NCBI RefSeq assembly: GCF_036182465.1
Contig: NZ_CP108081.1
Coordinates: 1,798,001 to 1,862,000 of the forward strand
DNA length: 64,000 nt
Source of the DNA: Streptomyces sp. NBC_00258
GTDB taxonomy: Bacteria > Actinomycetota > Actinomycetes > Streptomycetales > Streptomycetaceae
Direction of reading: 5' to 3'
The translations under genes were made by a program, and so were the position numbers. Below, piece by piece: positions 47,092 to 55,782 of this stretch (the first letter of the stretch is position 1; each line of letters opens with the position of its first letter). The notes under the pieces are model-generated. The model saw only the letters and a list, made by a program, of their open reading frames with translations. It was not told the DNA's origin and did no database searches.

Positions 47092-47592
47092 TCAGGCCGC
47101 CGGGGTGTCCAGGGGGCGCAGTTCGTCCGCGTACGAGACGGAGAGGCGGCGCATCAGGCCGTCCTCGGTGATGTCGTACTGGCCCAGGCGCCACAGCGGT
47201 GGCGAGTAGGCATGGATCGAGACCGCGTCGTCGGTGGCTCCGGTGAGCCGGTGGATGTGCTCGGGGCCGAAGCAGAAGGACTCGCCGGTGCCGACGGTGA
47301 CGGACAGGTGGCTGCCGCCGATGCGTGGGTTGGACTCGTGGAGCGCGCCCTGGACGATGCCGACGGCGCCGGAGGAGATGTCGTGGTCGTGCCAGCCGGT
47401 GTCGTTCTGCCGGGTCCAGCAGAGTAGCCAGACGTCGACGTATTCGTCTCGGTACAAGGACGCGTAGTGCCGCTGTTCGTCGGAGAAGGCAACCTGTTCG
47501 CGCCAGAGGTCTGGGCGGGCGGCGAGGTCGTCGACGAGGGCTTGGAGTTCGCGCTTGTCGAGGGTGCGGTCGGGCAGGGACTCGTACGTCAT
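47092..47592 (-). CDS. Cysteine dioxygenase family cupin
   Basis: This 166-residue cupin is of the bacterial cysteine dioxygenase type. The metal ligands are visible: H68 and H70 in TGWHDHD and a His in FGPEHIHRL (H112 or H114). These enzymes bind Fe(II) and oxidise cysteine or another thiol to a sulfinate. The ATG at 47592 follows GAAGGGAG. It is the second gene of a two-gene operon with the amidohydrolase (41-bp gap). Joint control by the LacI regulator suggests thiol or amide catabolism, but the substrate might be something other than cysteine. Confidence 0.82.
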   Translation of the reverse strand: MTYESLPDRTLDKRELQALVDDLAARPDLWREQVAFSDEQRHYASLYRDEYVDVWLLCWTRQNDTGWHDHDISSGAVGIVQGALHESNPRIGGSHLSVTVGTGESFCFGPEHIHRLTGATDDAVSIHAYSPPLWRLGQYDITEDGLMRRLSVSYADELRPLDTPAA

Positions 47593-47633
47593 GAGTGGCT
47601 CCCTTCGGGTCGGGTCCGCCACGGGGACACGGC

Positions 47634-48524
47634 TCAGGTGCGGCCGTGCAGGAGGCGGGCGGGGTTGGTGGTGCGCAGGGCGTGGACGGCGGCGGCCGCG
47701 CCGAGGTCGGGGATGACCGGGGGTGCGTACGGGCGGTCGCTGCCACCGACGACCACGTCGATGCCGACGGCACGAACTACCGCGTCCACGGCGCGAGTTC
47801 CGTAGGAGGAGGTCTCGTAGAACGCGTCGAAGTCGACCTGGCCCCGCCCGCCGCCGCGGATCGCGAGCCGTTCGCCGTGCAGTGGGGCCAGGCCCGCGAG
47901 CGCGGCGAAGCAGACGCGCAGGCGGGGGTGGCGGGCACGGCCGAAGGCGCGGAAGGCGAACCAGGACGCGTGCATCTGGTGCACGTACGGAACCAGGGCG
48001 GGCCACCAAGGCGGGGCGTCGGCGGTGGGCCGGACCGCGCCCGGGTGGATGAAGAGGGGTTTGCCGTGGCGGGTGAGGACGTCGAGGAAGGGGGCGCTCC
48101 TGGCCCACCCGGCCGCGTCGAGCAGGGCTGTGGCGGGCAGTTGAAGGCCCGCGCAGCCGCGCCGGAGTTCACGTTCGACGGCTTCGGGGTCCGGCGCCGA
48201 CAGACAGGGAGAAGCCCAGACTCCGAAGGGGGCCGGCAGCGCGAGGGCGCCGTCGTGGAACGCCGCCAGCAGCGGGCCGGCCTCGGCGGGCGGCAGGTAC
48301 TCGATGCCGAGAGGGCTGGACAGGGACACCAGGGCGAGGCCGAGACCGTCGGCGGCGGCAAGACGCGTACGGGCCGTGATGTCGTGGTCGGCCGGGTCGA
48401 CCTCGTAGGGCGGTTCGCTGTCCGCGTGCAGGGTCCAGCCGTCGAGGTGCGGCGGTGTGGTGCGGGAGCGCAGCAACTCGATGAAGTCGGGTGGCCAGAT
48501 GTGCTGGTGGACGTCGGTGGGCAC
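47634..48524 (-). CDS. Metal-dependent amidohydrolase (TIM-barrel)
   Basis: The protein has 296 residues. The N-terminal metal-binding motif VHQHIW (HxH) is followed by a strand with GKPLFIHPGAV and, near the end, VGGSDRPYAP with the Asp expected as a metal ligand. This is the amidohydrolase-2 (ACMSD-like) pattern. The GTG at 48524 (MPTDVHQHIW) follows GAGGA and is preferred over a TTG at 48566, which would add 14 residues with no ribosome site. A near-consensus promoter with two LacI-type sites lies directly upstream. It is co-transcribed with the cysteine dioxygenase-like gene. Confidence 0.8.
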   Translation of the reverse strand: MPTDVHQHIWPPDFIELLRSRTTPPHLDGWTLHADSEPPYEVDPADHDITARTRLAAADGLGLALVSLSSPLGIEYLPPAEAGPLLAAFHDGALALPAPFGVWASPCLSAPDPEAVERELRRGCAGLQLPATALLDAAGWARSAPFLDVLTRHGKPLFIHPGAVRPTADAPPWWPALVPYVHQMHASWFAFRAFGRARHPRLRVCFAALAGLAPLHGERLAIRGGGRGQVDFDAFYETSSYGTRAVDAVVRAVGIDVVVGGSDRPYAPPVIPDLGAAAAVHALRTTNPARLLHGRT

Positions 48525-48572
48525 GCGGCGGTCCTCGGGCTGGCAAGGATGAAGAGGGGCGGTCAACCTAGG

Positions 48573-48613
48573 TTAAGCGTTTCACTTATACGGTTAACTT
48601 AAGCGATTAACAA
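48573..48613 (-). promoter_or_regulatory. LacI-controlled promoter of the amidohydrolase operon
   Basis: On the minus strand TTGTTA (48613-48608), a 17-bp spacer and TATAAG (48590-48585) make a near-consensus sigma-70-type promoter, in a strikingly AT-rich island. TTAAGCGATTAA (48599-48610) lies across the spacer and TTAAGCGTTTCA (48573-48584) lies over the start site. Both have the central CG and AA/TT flanks of LacI-family operators (compare TGAAACGTTTCA), 26 bp centre to centre. Confidence 0.75.
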
Positions 48614-48748
48614 GCGGCTCTGTCAAGCATGCAGGCGGCTGGGACGGGGGTCGCGCTCAGGAGCGGCGCCCGAGTACGGACGGGACCACGGCGGCACTCG
48701 GCGGGCCGTGTGCCCACACTGCGGACTCGTCCCGGTAGGCTTCCGGGC

Positions 48749-49753
48749 ATGGCCAGGCCCAACAAGCGCACCACCCTCCGGGAGGTGGCCGAGGCCACGG
48801 GCCTCTCCACCGCCGCCGTCTCCTACGCCCTGCGCGGCAAACACGTCTCCAAGGAGACGGAGGAACGGGTGCGCCAGGCTGCGGCCGAACTCGGTTACGA
48901 GGCCGACCCCATCGCCCGCGCACTGGTCAGCGGCCGCACCAGCATGGTCGGCGTCCTCGCGGGCGACCTCCAGGACCTCTGGCAGCAGCAGCTGATGGCG
49001 GCCATCGGCCGGGAGCTGCTGGCCGGCGACCGCTACGCGCTGATCCTCGACGCGGGTGGTGACCCCGACCGTGAACTGGCCCTCGCCAAGCAGCTTCGCG
49101 ACCAGCGGGTCGACGCGCTGCTGGTGTCCCCCGTGAACCCCTCCGCGAAGGGCTGGGCCGCGATCGCCGACTCACTCCCGGTGGTCGCCGTCGGCGACTC
49201 GCTGAGCCGGGCCCGTACGGCCGGACAGGTCATCTTCGACAACCGGGCCGGTATCGACGCCGTACTTGAGTATCTGCACGGCCTCGGCCACCGCCGGGTG
49301 ACCGTTCTGACCCCGACCCGCCCGAGCACACCGGACCGGCCCGCCGACGTCTATGTCCGCGAGGCGGCCAACCGCCTCGGCCTCCAAGCCGAACTGGTCC
49401 CCTGCCCGCAGGAGTTGGGCGAGGCGACAGCCGTGGCGCGCGGCGTCCTGGACGGGGCCCGCCCCGCGACCGCCGTGTTCTGTTTCTCGGACTCACTGGC
49501 GTACGGGGTGTACGCGGCCGCGGCGGACGCCTCGCTGGAGGTGGGCCGGGATGTCTCCGTGGTCGGCTTCGACAACCATCCGGTGTCGCGGGTGCTCACC
49601 CCACCGCTGACCACTGTGGACTGGGGGCTGACCCAGATCGCGGCGGAGGCTGCACGGCTGACGGTCGCGGCGATCGAGGGCAAGCGCGTGCGGAAGAAGC
49701 GGGTGCTGTGCGCACCGCAGATGAGCGAACGCGGGTCTGCCGTGCGGGTGTGA
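48749..49753 (+). CDS. LacI family transcriptional regulator
   Basis: The protein has 334 residues. The N-terminal LacI helix-turn-helix and hinge are clear: TTLREVAEATGLSTAAVSYA, LRGKHVSKETEERVRQAAAE and LGYEADPIARALVSGR. The periplasmic-binding-like core has GVLAGDLQD, VFDNRAGIDAV-type and CFSDSLAYGVYAAAADASLE signatures, ending at SVVGFDN and LTTVDWG. The ATG at 48749 is used. It diverges from the amidohydrolase/cysteine dioxygenase operon, whose promoter carries two LacI-type operators, so that operon is its likely target. The effector is unknown, although most relatives sense sugars. Confidence 0.92.
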   Translation: MARPNKRTTLREVAEATGLSTAAVSYALRGKHVSKETEERVRQAAAELGYEADPIARALVSGRTSMVGVLAGDLQDLWQQQLMAAIGRELLAGDRYALILDAGGDPDRELALAKQLRDQRVDALLVSPVNPSAKGWAAIADSLPVVAVGDSLSRARTAGQVIFDNRAGIDAVLEYLHGLGHRRVTVLTPTRPSTPDRPADVYVREAANRLGLQAELVPCPQELGEATAVARGVLDGARPATAVFCFSDSLAYGVYAAAADASLEVGRDVSVVGFDNHPVSRVLTPPLTTVDWGLTQIAAEAARLTVAAIEGKRVRKKRVLCAPQMSERGSAVRV

Positions 49754-49801
49754 GACCTGAGCCCCCCGCGGTCCAGTGGCTCACCGGCCCTCGTTCCGTT
49801 G

Positions 49802-49851
49802 CTCCGCCCTCCCCGGTCCGTGTCCTGTTTCTCCGCCCTCCCCGGTCCGTG
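49802..49851. repeat. Two identical 21-bp repeats between convergent genes
   Basis: A 21-bp sequence starting CTCCGCCCTCCCCGGTCC occurs at 49802-49822 and again at 49831-49851 (29-bp period), and a weaker third copy runs towards the end of the TetR gene. It lies between the convergent LacI and TetR genes. Its cause is unknown; slippage is likely. Confidence 0.7.
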
Positions 49852-49867
49852 CTCTGCTCTTCCGTCC

Positions 49868-50428
49868 TCACTGATCCGCGTCCTGCAGGCGAAGGCCTTC
49901 GAGGATGACGTTCATCAGAGGTCGTGCCGCTGATTCCCATTCGTCGCGGTCCAGCCGGCCGAGGTAGGCGATGAGCAGGATGACCCCGGGTGCGTCCACG
50001 TCCGTGCGGATGGAACCGGTCGCTTTCCCGGCGTCCAGCAGGCGGCCGAGGGCGCCCTCGATGGGGTTCTGGCTGTGGGCGACAAGGTCCTGCCACGCCG
50101 CAGGCTCCAGGGCCGCCAGAACGCCGTGCTTGATCTCGGCGTAGTCGATCACTCGGTCGAGCCAGCGACGCAGGGCTTCCACGGGCTCATGGTCCGCCAG
50201 CAGAGCGGTGGAGGCAGTCACGAGTTCTTCGACGTCGCGCCGGTAGACCTCGGCCAGGAGCGCTTCACGGTTGGGGAAGTTCCGGTAGAGCGTTCCCTGT
50301 CCCACGCCGGCGCGCTTGGCGATCTCGTTGAGGTGGACGTGGTGGGACTCGGCGAGGGCCGCGCGGGCGGCCTCCACGATGCGGGTCCGGTTCCGCTCCG
50401 CGTCCGGACGGCGTGCCGGCGTACTCAT
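49868..50428 (-). CDS. TetR family transcriptional regulator
   Basis: The protein has 186 residues. The helix-turn-helix is RTRIVEAARAALAESHHVHL followed by NEIAKRAGVGQGTLYRNFPN, with the canonical GVGxGTLYRxF recognition helix. The C-terminal helices (RRWLDRVIDYAEIKHGVLAA) resemble the SbtR-like subfamily. The ATG at 50428 follows AGGAG; upstream extensions would run through the operator. It diverges from a short-chain dehydrogenase across a 95-bp region with two identical palindromes, and is very likely the autoregulated repressor of that enzyme. Confidence 0.92.
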   Translation of the reverse strand: MSTPARRPDAERNRTRIVEAARAALAESHHVHLNEIAKRAGVGQGTLYRNFPNREALLAEVYRRDVEELVTASTALLADHEPVEALRRWLDRVIDYAEIKHGVLAALEPAAWQDLVAHSQNPIEGALGRLLDAGKATGSIRTDVDAPGVILLIAYLGRLDRDEWESAARPLMNVILEGLRLQDADQ

Positions 50429-50451
50429 GGGCCGCTCCTGATATTCAGCCT

Positions 50452-50509
50452 CCGACAAGTGGACACGTGTCCGGTAGGCTGAACCACGCACCGGACACGT
50501 GTCCACTTT
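50452..50509. promoter_or_regulatory. Twin GGACACGTGTCC operators between TetR and SDR genes
   Basis: The perfect 12-bp palindrome GGACACGTGTCC occurs at 50461-50472 and 50493-50504, in mirrored contexts (AAGT..GGT and ACC..ACTT), 32 bp apart. For the rightward gene CCGACA (50452-50457), a 17-bp spacer containing the first palindrome and TAGGCT (50475-50480) form a promoter. Binding of the TetR protein to both sites would shut both genes. Confidence 0.8.
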
Positions 50510-50523
50510 ACTAGGAGGCAGTA

Positions 50524-51267
50524 GTGCTCTCTCTTCACGAAAAGATCGTCGCCATCACCGGAGCGAGTGGCGGCATCGGCGAAGCCACGGCCCGGCTGCT
50601 CGCCCAACGCGGCGCCGCGGTCGTCCTGTCGGCGCGCCGCAGCGAGCGCATCGACGCCATAGCCCAGGACATCCGCGATCAGGGCGGCCGCGCCGCCACG
50701 TGCGTCGTCGACGTCACCGAGGCCGAGGACCTGCGGCGCCTGGTCTCCACAACCATCGACCAGTACGGCCGTATCGACGTACTGGTGAACAACGCCGGCA
50801 TCGCCCCGATCAGCCCGCTCGCCGACCTCGACACCGAAGGCTGGTCGGCGATGATCGATGTCAACCTTCGGGGCACGCTCAACGGCATCGCCGCCGCGCT
50901 GCCCGCCTTCCGCGAGCAGGGGTCCGGCCACCTGGTGAGCATCGTCTCCGTGGCCGGCCTGTCCGGCGTGTCTCCCTCGATGGCTGTCTACTCCGCGACC
51001 AAGAACGCGGTGCGCACCGTCCACGAAGGGCTGCGCACGGAGTCCACCGACGGGGTGGTGCGCACGACAGCCATCTCGCCGGGATACATCCGTACCGATC
51101 TCGCCGACTCCATGGTGGACCCGCACATCCGCGAGCAGACGCGCAAGAACATGGACGCGATGGGCATCCCTCCGGAGGCGGTCGCCCGCGCGGTGGCGTT
51201 CGCCGTCGAGCAGCCCGCCGACGTCGAGATCGGCGAGATCAACGTTCGCCCCACCGTCCAGGCATGA
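50524..51267 (+). CDS. Short-chain dehydrogenase/reductase
   Basis: This 247-residue classical SDR has the cofactor motif TGASGGIG (residues 12-19), the NNAG motif in VLVNNAGIAP, the catalytic Ser in SIVSVAG and the Tyr/Lys pair in YSATKNA. A basic residue pattern after beta-2 (SARRSER) favours NADP(H). The GTG at 50524 follows AGGAGG. It is controlled by the divergent TetR gene through two GGACACGTGTCC sites, and presumably reduces or oxidises a small carbonyl/alcohol compound that also acts as inducer. Such TetR/SDR pairs are common. Confidence 0.92.
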   Translation: MLSLHEKIVAITGASGGIGEATARLLAQRGAAVVLSARRSERIDAIAQDIRDQGGRAATCVVDVTEAEDLRRLVSTTIDQYGRIDVLVNNAGIAPISPLADLDTEGWSAMIDVNLRGTLNGIAAALPAFREQGSGHLVSIVSVAGLSGVSPSMAVYSATKNAVRTVHEGLRTESTDGVVRTTAISPGYIRTDLADSMVDPHIREQTRKNMDAMGIPPEAVARAVAFAVEQPADVEIGEINVRPTVQA

Positions 51268-51289
51268 CACTCTCCGTCACTGGACTCCG

Positions 51290-52753
51290 TCAGCAGCGGC
51301 GGGTCTGGTACGGCACCGGAGCGGGTCGTGGTTCGGCCGGTGTCGGGCATCTGCGCAGGGCGACGAGCAAGGTCAGCGCGATCCCGCCCGCCACGACGAA
51401 GAGCGTGGTGCGGATCCCGTCGGCGGTGGCGACTCGAAGCTGTTCGCCGGAGAGACCGTCGAGGTCGTGGGTCGCCACCAGGACGAGGACGGCGAGGCCG
51501 ACGGCCGCGCCCGCACCCGAGCCGGTGGAAGCGATACCGGAGGCGATGCCCTGCTGTCGGTCTGGGATGCCGGTGGCCGCGGCGATGAACATGCCGGTGA
51601 AGACCACCCCGTCACCGATGCCGAGGGCCACGAGACCGGGGACGAGTTCGAGGTAGGTGCCGTCCGGCGAGATCGCCAGACCCAGTGCGACCGCGCCGAG
51701 TGCGCCGACGGCGAGGGCCGCCGACAGCGTGAGCCTGAGCCCGAACCGCGTCACCAACTGGCCCGCGGTGGTCGAACCGGCCACGACCACGGCCGTGGGG
51801 ATGAGGAAGCCGGCGCCGGTCTGCAGAGCGTCGTAACCCAGGATCTCCTGGAAGTAGAGGGACAGGAAGTAGAGCACGGAGCCGAAGGTCGCCATGAACA
51901 TGAAGGCGATGACTACGCCGGTGACCAGATGAGGATGGGAGAACAGCCCGGGTGGCATGAGCGGATCGTCGCTGCGCCGCTCGACGAGAACGAAAGCGCC
52001 GATCAGCAACAGGCCCACCGCTGAGCCGATGAGGATGCCCGGGGAGAGCCAGCCCAGCCCGGGGCCTTGTACGAGGGCGAACACGATGAGGGTGATGCCG
52101 AGGGTGACGCTGAGCGCACCGGGCAGGTCGAAGGCGCGGCCTTGTTCGCGTGGACCGTCCCGGGGGATCAGGACGAAGGCGAGCAGCAGCGCGGGGCCGG
52201 CCAGGGCGACGTTGACGAAGAAGACCGCTTCCCAGCCGAACACCCGGGTGAGAAGGCCGCCGAGCAGCACACCGATGACCAGTCCCGCCGCGCCCGACCC
52301 TCCCCAGATGCCCAGTGCGCGGTTGCGGGCGGGGCCTTCGGCGAAGGTGGTGTTGATGAGCGCCAGGGTGGTGGGGAAGACGAGGGCTCCGCCGAGGCCT
52401 TGGACCGCGCGGGCGGCGAGGAGGGTGCCGGGGCCGGTCGCGAATCCCCCGACGAGCGCCGCCCCGGCGTAGAGAGCGAGGCCGGTGGCCAGGATCCGGC
52501 GTCGTCCGAGCAGGTCGGCTGCGCGCCCGCCGAACAGGAGGAAGCCGGCCGAGGCCACGGCGTAGGCGCTGATGACCGACTGGAGTGTCTGTGCGGAGTA
52601 GCCGAGGTCGCGTGCGATGTCGGGGAGTGCCACGACCACGATGTACTGGTCGAGGGAAACGATCAGCATGGCGAAGGAAAGCAGCGCCAGGGTCGCTGTC
52701 TCACGGTTCCAGCCGAGGCCGCCGGGCGCGGATGGTGTCTCATCGGATCGCAC
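51290..52753 (-). CDS. MFS transporter, DHA2 (14-TMS) drug:H+ antiporter type
   Basis: This 487-residue polytopic protein has about 14 hydrophobic segments. Motifs are LDQYIVVVALPDIARDLG in TM1, GRAADLLGRRRILATGLALY (motif A between TM2 and TM3), and a GxxxGPxxGG-like motif C in GVLLGGLLTRVFGWEAVFFV in TM5. These are characteristic of EmrB/QacA-type exporters. The GTG at 52753 follows AGGAG. It starts 21 bp after the stop of the quinone oxidoreductase-like gene on the same strand, so the two form an operon. The exported compound is unknown. Confidence 0.9.
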   Translation of the reverse strand: MRSDETPSAPGGLGWNRETATLALLSFAMLIVSLDQYIVVVALPDIARDLGYSAQTLQSVISAYAVASAGFLLFGGRAADLLGRRRILATGLALYAGAALVGGFATGPGTLLAARAVQGLGGALVFPTTLALINTTFAEGPARNRALGIWGGSGAAGLVIGVLLGGLLTRVFGWEAVFFVNVALAGPALLLAFVLIPRDGPREQGRAFDLPGALSVTLGITLIVFALVQGPGLGWLSPGILIGSAVGLLLIGAFVLVERRSDDPLMPPGLFSHPHLVTGVVIAFMFMATFGSVLYFLSLYFQEILGYDALQTGAGFLIPTAVVVAGSTTAGQLVTRFGLRLTLSAALAVGALGAVALGLAISPDGTYLELVPGLVALGIGDGVVFTGMFIAAATGIPDRQQGIASGIASTGSGAGAAVGLAVLVLVATHDLDGLSGEQLRVATADGIRTTLFVVAGGIALTLLVALRRCPTPAEPRPAPVPYQTRRC

Positions 52754-52774
52754 AGCAGCACTCCTGACGGTCGG

Positions 52775-53746
52775 TCAAGTCGGCGGTACGACAATGATGA
52801 CGACATTGCCGATCTTCTGCCCCGTCTCGACATACCGATAGGCGTCGACGATCTGCTCCAGGGAATAGCGTCGGTCGATGACGGGGCTGAATTCTCCCGA
52901 CTCCATCAGGTCCCGGAAATACCGCGCCATCTCTTGGTTCTGCTTCGGAAAGGGGAACTTGACTTTCCTGCCGCGGAACAGAGGGGTGACGAGTGGCAGG
53001 AGAAGATTCTGACACCAGGGGCCCAGGTCCGACGACAGGTATACCCCGCCGGGTTTCAACAGCAGCCTGCAGCGGCCGAACGTGCTCTTGCCGACGGCAT
53101 CGAACACCGCGTCATATCGTTGCTCGTCCCTGGTGAAGTCCTGGGCGGTGTGGTCGACGACCCGGTCCGCTCCCAGGCCCTTCACCAGCTCCATGTGCGC
53201 CCCGTCACACACCGCGGTCACAGTGGCCCCCCGATGTTTCAGGAGTTGCACGGCCGCCGAGCCGATGGCGCCGGTCGCGCCGTGGACGAGGACGTCCTGC
53301 CCGGGCCGGATGCCCGCCTTGTTGACGAACGCCAGCGCGTAGTGGGAGCCCTCGGTACCGGGAGCGGCCTCCTCGAAGGTCACCCCGCTCGGCATGGCCG
53401 CGATGGCACCGTCGTGCGGAACCGACAGGTATTCGGCATGGGTTCCGAACGCGCCCTCGTTGTAGCCGAACACCCGGTCGCCGGCCTTGAAGGACGTGAC
53501 ACCGCTGCCGACCGCTTCCACCACTCCCGCGTACTCGGTCCCGAGCACCGTACGCCGGGGCCGGACAAGGCCGGTGAGCAGGCGTACGAAGAAGGGACTG
53601 GCCGCCCGGTAGGCACAGTCCGTCCGGTTGACCGTCGTCGCGTGCACCCTCACCAGAACGTCGTGGTCCCCGATCGACGGCTTGTCCACCTCTGCGACCC
53701 GGATCACGCCGGGCGGACCGTACCGGTTGTGCACGGCTGCTTTCAT
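52775..53746 (-). CDS. Zinc-independent MDR oxidoreductase (quinone oxidoreductase-like)
   Basis: The protein has 323 residues of the medium-chain dehydrogenase/reductase superfamily: MKAAVHNRYGPPGVIRVAEV, the substrate domain GTEYAGVVEAVGSGVTSFKA and the NADPH-binding motif VLVHGATGAIGSAAVQLLKH. The Cys/His zinc ligands of alcohol dehydrogenases are missing, so it belongs with zinc-free quinone/enoyl reductases. The ATG at 53746 begins the family's typical MKA start. It is the first gene of an operon with the DHA2 exporter, which suggests detoxification of an electrophile followed by export. Confidence 0.88.
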   Translation of the reverse strand: MKAAVHNRYGPPGVIRVAEVDKPSIGDHDVLVRVHATTVNRTDCAYRAASPFFVRLLTGLVRPRRTVLGTEYAGVVEAVGSGVTSFKAGDRVFGYNEGAFGTHAEYLSVPHDGAIAAMPSGVTFEEAAPGTEGSHYALAFVNKAGIRPGQDVLVHGATGAIGSAAVQLLKHRGATVTAVCDGAHMELVKGLGADRVVDHTAQDFTRDEQRYDAVFDAVGKSTFGRCRLLLKPGGVYLSSDLGPWCQNLLLPLVTPLFRGRKVKFPFPKQNQEMARYFRDLMESGEFSPVIDRRYSLEQIVDAYRYVETGQKIGNVVIIVVPPT

Positions 53747-53778
53747 GGCCGAACCCTAGCGGCACGGTCTCAACGTGC

Positions 53779-54354
53779 TCAGGCGGTCCCGTCGTACTGC
53801 CGGAGCTTGGAGATGACCAGCTTGCCGAACGAGGTGGCGATCCCGCAGAGGTCCTTGGGAGCATCCGATTCGTGTCGCACCACGAGGATGCTGAAGGAGT
53901 TGTAGGAGTCGTCGGAACTGATCCCGATGTTCTGGTAGCAGGATTTCTTGTCGGCGGTCTGCATCGTGGAATAGCCGGCCACCTCGACCACTTCCGCTCC
54001 TGGCTCGTTCGCCTTGCTCTTCCGCGCCTCTTCGCGGGGATACGGAATCCAGCCCAACTGGATGCCCGTTGAAACCAGCCAGTAGCACGACAGGGCAGGC
54101 CCCTCGGACAGGTCGATCTCGCGAGGAGGCTGTGTGATTCCGTAGGCTGCGAGTTCCTGATCGTCGAGCAGGGCGCACGAGGACATCGCGTACCTCGACA
54201 GTGCCTGCGCGAGATCGGACGGACTCGGAGACGGCCTGGGCGACGACGACTTCGAGGACGAGGGAGTGGACGAGGAACAGCCGACCAGCGCGAACAGCAT
54301 CGCGAGCACGATCGCCACGGGGCTGACACGGTGTCCTTCGAGGTTCGGGGACAT
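53779..54354 (-). CDS. DUF3558-like lipoprotein
   Basis: The protein has 191 residues. The N-terminus has a hydrophobic segment (SPVAIVLAMLFALVGCSSS) with lipobox LVGC, a Ser/Pro linker and then a small domain with Cys pairs (SSCALLDDQELAAYG, LSCYWLV, KKSCYQNI, KDLCGIA). This is the layout of actinobacterial DUF3558 lipoproteins, which are surface proteins of unknown role. The ATG at 54354 has a weak ribosome site; a GTG 12 codons later is possible. It diverges from the MalY-like gene. Confidence 0.75.
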   Translation of the reverse strand: MSPNLEGHRVSPVAIVLAMLFALVGCSSSTPSSSKSSSPRPSPSPSDLAQALSRYAMSSCALLDDQELAAYGITQPPREIDLSEGPALSCYWLVSTGIQLGWIPYPREEARKSKANEPGAEVVEVAGYSTMQTADKKSCYQNIGISSDDSYNSFSILVVRHESDAPKDLCGIATSFGKLVISKLRQYDGTA

Positions 54355-54512
54355 GCGCCGGAGGCTATGTGTACGGCGTTGGGAGGGGTCCCGAAGTGCC
54401 GAGCCGGCCGCATCATCCTTCTGTCCGCCCAGAGACTGCCGGCCGATCGAAGCCGCCGGCACGCGGCGGCCATCATCTACAGGCCCGCATCGCCCGGACG
54501 TTGGAGGATCGC

Positions 54513-55760
54513 GTGACCGAAACCACCAAGAAGGCAGTGTCCGAGGACGCAGAAACCAGGCGGACCGATCCTCTCGTGCAGGTGTCCCTGCAGCAGTTGC
54601 GAAGGCGTACCAGTATGAAGTGGCGCGCCCATCCCGAGGACGTACTGCCCCTGTGGGTGGCGGAGATGGACGTTCCGCTGGCTCCCTGCGTCACCGACGC
54701 GCTGCACAGGGCCATCGGCCTCGGCGACACCGGATACCCGTACGGAACCGCCTACGCCGAGGCCCTGGCCGCCTTCGCCGCCGACCGCTGGCGGTGGGAC
54801 GGCCTTCGCGTCGCGAACACGGCCATCGTGCCCGACGTCATGATGGGCATCGTCGAGGTCCTCCGTCTCATCACCGACCCCGGCGAAGCCGTCGTCGTGT
54901 GCTCGCCCGTCTACCCGCCGTTCTACGCCTTCGTCGGCCATGACGCCCGCGAGGTGGTCGAGGCCCCCCTGGGCCCCGACCTGCGTATCGACCTCGGTGC
55001 CCTGGAGGACGCCTTCGTACGGGCGCGGCGGCACGGCCGATGTCCGGCGTTTCTGCTGTGCAACCCGCACAACCCGACCGGTGTCATGCACACCCGCCAG
55101 GAACTCGAAGCCGTCGCGGCACTCGCCCGCCGGCACGGTGTCCGCGTGGTCTCCGACGAGATCCACGCCCCGCTCGTACTGCCGGGCGCCACGTTCACGC
55201 CCTTCCTCAGTGTGCCGGGGTCCGAGAACGGCTTCGCCCTGATGTCCGCTTCCAAGGCATGGAACCTCGCCGGGCTCAAAGCCGCCCTGGCCGTCGCGGG
55301 CGAGGAGGCTGCCGCCGACCTTCGCCGGATGCCGGAGGAAGTCGGTCACGGCCCCAGCCACCTGGGGATCCTCGCCCACACGGCAGCACTTCGGGAAGGC
55401 GGGGACTGGCTCGACGAGCTGCTGGGCGGACTCGACGCGAACCGAACCCTGTTGGGGCAGCTCGTCGAGGAACACCTCCCCGGCATCCGGTATCTGCCGC
55501 CCCAGGGCACCTACTTGGCCTGGCTGGACTGCACACGGCTGGGACTGCACGACGAACACCGGGCCAACGGCCCGGGCGTCGTGGCCGACCTCGCCGGACC
55601 GGCGCGGATGTTCCTCGACGAAGCCCGCGTCGCCCTCAGTTCCGGTCACGTCTTCGGCACCGGCGGCGCGGGATGCGTACGCCTCAACTTCGCCGCGTCA
55701 CCCGCCACCCTGCGCCACGCGCTGGACAGAATGGGGCGGGCGGTGCGGGAGCTGAGGTGA
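54513..55760 (+). CDS. MalY/PatB-type PLP C-S lyase (aminotransferase class I/II)
   Basis: This 415-residue fold-type I PLP enzyme resembles MalY/PatB cystathionine beta-lyases. Landmarks are KWRAHPEDVLPLWVAEMDVP (typical N-terminus of the group), YPYGTAYAEALAAFA, the LCNPHNPTGV motif, SDEIHAPLVLPG (cofactor Asp) and the Schiff-base lysine in SASKAWNLAGLK. It would cleave C-S bonds of cystathionine or related S-conjugates to pyruvate, ammonia and a thiol. The GTG at 54513 follows TTGGAGGATC. It is divergent from the lipoprotein gene and convergent with the P450. Confidence 0.88.
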   Translation: MTETTKKAVSEDAETRRTDPLVQVSLQQLRRRTSMKWRAHPEDVLPLWVAEMDVPLAPCVTDALHRAIGLGDTGYPYGTAYAEALAAFAADRWRWDGLRVANTAIVPDVMMGIVEVLRLITDPGEAVVVCSPVYPPFYAFVGHDAREVVEAPLGPDLRIDLGALEDAFVRARRHGRCPAFLLCNPHNPTGVMHTRQELEAVAALARRHGVRVVSDEIHAPLVLPGATFTPFLSVPGSENGFALMSASKAWNLAGLKAALAVAGEEAAADLRRMPEEVGHGPSHLGILAHTAALREGGDWLDELLGGLDANRTLLGQLVEEHLPGIRYLPPQGTYLAWLDCTRLGLHDEHRANGPGVVADLAGPARMFLDEARVALSSGHVFGTGGAGCVRLNFAASPATLRHALDRMGRAVRELR

Positions 55761-55782
55761 GGCCGTCACGCGTGTTCCGGCG

